Below, piece by piece: positions 61,961 to 64,000 of a stretch of 64,000 nt of DNA (position 1 is its first letter; the number at the start of each line of letters is the position of its first letter). The notes beneath the pieces are model-generated. The model did not search any database, was not told the origin of the DNA, and saw only the letters and a program-made list of their open reading frames with translations. The position numbers and the translations under genes are program-made. The stretch comes from Laburnicola sp. R22_1 (Eukaryota; Ascomycota; Dothideomycetes; Pleosporales; Didymosphaeriaceae): positions 2,542,001-2,606,000 of the forward strand of contig JACONQ010000004.1 in NCBI GenBank assembly GCA_014281115.1, written 5' to 3'.

Positions 61961-62098
61961 TATAATTAATAGTTACATACCACAATAATTAACAAGTGAC
62001 ATATAATTAATAGTTAACTACTACAATAGTTAATAAGTAATACATAATTAATAGTTAACTACTATAATAGTTATTAAGTAATGGTTAACTATTATAAC
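61961..62098. repeat. 41-42 bp tandem repeat, three and a half units
   Basis: Units begin at about 61961, 62002 and 62044 with TATAATTAATAGTTAACTAC and ATAGTTAATAAGTAAT-type halves, each internally near-palindromic (TAGTTAACTA). It lies between G3 and G5 and could belong to an LTR of either. Confidence 0.82.
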
Positions 62099-62359
62099 TA
62101 GAAGTATATAGGAACTTAAGTGTTAACCCTTTAATACTTGAATTTAACTCCCTATTATTAATCTATTATTTAGATTACACTTAGGCCTTACTATTAATTT
62201 ATTATCTTATAATCTTTAATACTAACATCCCTTTAACTAGCGTAAGCAGTTAAGACCCCTTACTCTTATTAAGACGCTCTTGCCTAAGAACGAACCCTAG
62301 CCACTAGGACTAGCTATCCTATTAGTCTTAATACTTTAAACACCCTTAATATAAGTAAC
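62099..62359. other. Decayed sequence before G5 Gag
   Basis: Probably the leader or LTR of G5; no matching LTR in the window and no gene recognised. Confidence 0.45.
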
Positions 62360-64000
62360 TTTAAGTACTTTACTCTACTAAATAACACCTATAATAAGGT
62401 TAGTAAACTAGACTTATATAATAACATCTAAAGTAAACTAAAAGTATAAATTCTACAACTTAACCTCTACTTCTATATCCTTAACTAAGAAAGACCTAAG
62501 AATAAAAAAATCCTAGATAAGGAGAAAGTTATCTTCGCTACTACGTATATGTAAGGCTAAGCCGCTAACTAGATTTAACTACACCTAGGACTATACCTAG
62601 CTAAAGAGAATATTAAAAAAGATAATACTAATTAAGTTATTAAAAACTATACTAACTTTAAAGTCTAACTCTAATAACTCTTTAGAGTCGCTAATAAGAT
62701 ATCCCTAGTAAAATAAGCTATCTAAACCCTTAAACAAACTTACTCTACTACTAAGAATACTACTAAGTTTAAGCACTATATAATATAGATTAAGTAGAAG
62801 AATAATACTTTAATAGTTATATATAAATAAGGATTAAAATAATCTATATATAAGAAACTACTACACAGCAAAGTAACTATTAATACCTTAGATAATTTAT
62901 ATAATAAATTTATCTAGATTAACACAGACTAGTATAAACTAAATCGCAAACTATAGTATAATTCACATATAATACTAAGCTATAGCAACGTACCTAGATA
63001 CTATTAGATAGTACCTTAGCTACGCAAATAAGACCTATACAGCTACTAGCCTATAGAAGGAATTTAGTACAGTTGTACTATTAATAGTTTAAAAAAAGTA
63101 AAGAATAAGGCAGTATATATATTAAACTATAGATAAAGTAATATACTACTAAATAACTAAAGTAAGTGCACCTTTAAAAGATTCTACAAGGGATATTAAT
63201 TTAGTAGGACTAAGATACGCACTTATTTTACATATGGCAAACTAGGCTATATAGCTAGAAACTATAGATCTAAGAATAAGGTTATTAAATAGTTAAATAT
63301 ACTATTTATTAAGAATGCAAATACAACTAATAAAGAATAGTAGATAGTAATCTTTATTAGTAACCTTAGCATTAATAAAGCAGACTTTAAATAAATAGAC
63401 TCCTTAGACTTATAACTATATAAGGATGCTAAAGAAGACTTGGATATAAAAAAATTAAACTAATTTAATAACTACTAACACTATATCCTTAGACTAGATG
63501 TAATAAAGACAACCTTATATTACCTAATTATACATAGAAACCTAACTTAGTTAATAATATACTAAGTGTATAGGAATTTCTAAAATCTTATTAACTAAAA
63601 GATAAAGACTTACTATATAAAGCAATTAGTTATAGCTCTTAATATACCTTAATTATCTCTTAGAAAAATAGAAAATAGACAGACTATAGATATAAGTACT
63701 AGCCTAAGAATATAATCTACCTAAATAAAAAGTCTAAATATAAACTAAAGTATAATCTAAACTACTATAACTCTACGCATAGATCCCTTAGATAGAGATA
63801 TTATAAAAAGAATTAGTGCACACCCTATTACTAGAGTAAGAAATATAATAGCACATTTCTATAAGCTAAGCAATAATATTACTAGAAATAGTTTAACTAC
63901 CCTATTACTTAGTGTAATACATATCTATAGGATAAACAGAGAACTAAATATTTCCTATAACTTAATAACACTAAAAGTTAAATATGCTTAATACTTATAA
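62360..64000 (+). pseudogene. G5: Ty3/gypsy Gag, RIP-decayed, cut by the window edge
   Basis: Plus-strand frame readable with TAA/TAG tolerated. A retrotransposon Gag capsid region (about 62400-62960) reads KLDLYNNI.SKLKVQI (family FDGTRSKLKAFL), then KEKVIFATTYM, LFRVANKISL and LHSKVTINTLDNLYNKFI. It is followed by a knuckle near 63205-63260 reading YFTYGKLGYIARNY (family CYxCGKxGHxARDC) with Cys and His changed to Tyr. The remaining 700 bp are linker toward protease, which would lie beyond 64000. The order fits Ty3/gypsy. Confidence 0.78.

Overview
The window looks like nuclear DNA of a filamentous ascomycete, most likely Pezizomycotina. It has two parts. Positions 1-2540 have ordinary base composition and hold the 5' four-fifths of one minus-strand gene, with 47-71 nt introns carrying GT...AG ends and CTGAC/CTAAC-type branch sites. 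It encodes a homolog of the MFSD5 molybdate-anion transporter family. From about 2540 to the right edge the DNA is AT-rich, nearly free of CA and TG over long stretches, and full of TAA/TAG. That is the mark of repeat-induced point mutation (RIP, CpA to TpA on both strands). I found no intact host gene there. It is a nest of decayed transposons.

Layout. 2785-4636: Fot1/pogo-type DNA transposon. 4665-23110: a large minus-strand Ty3/gypsy element (G1) with 149-bp LTRs, a repeated leader, and a third ORF of about 1,000 codons after integrase. G1 is broken by a 994-bp mariner-like MITE (9269-10262) and by a complete, only lightly mutated Ty1/copia element (14709-19868; 164-bp LTRs; 5-bp duplication). 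24494-26813: second Fot1-like element, minus strand. 26900-27950: copia remnant, minus strand. 28511-37880: gypsy chromovirus G2, plus strand, with LTRs, polypurine tract and chromodomain. 38288-48932: mostly short retroposons, two of them forming a large inverted repeat, plus a telomere-like inverted-repeat element. 48933-about 61950: gypsy G3, split inside reverse transcriptase by gypsy G4 (52682-59652; 190-bp LTRs). 62360-64000: Gag of a further gypsy element (G5) cut by the window edge.

Scattered through all of this are three families of short retroposons, named here S1, S2 and S3. They are flanked by 9-17 bp target-site duplications, and in each family one end is constant while the other varies. 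S1 and S2 also have long forms of about 1.1-1.4 kb with a second defined end. They are the least familiar component of the window.

The genes do not form a host pathway. Their relation is stratigraphic: older RIP-saturated elements are cut by younger ones, and target-site duplications plus restored reading frames give the order. Because RIP makes stops almost only from Gln and Trp codons, decayed frames were read by tolerating TAA/TAG. Boundaries of decayed ORFs are approximate.
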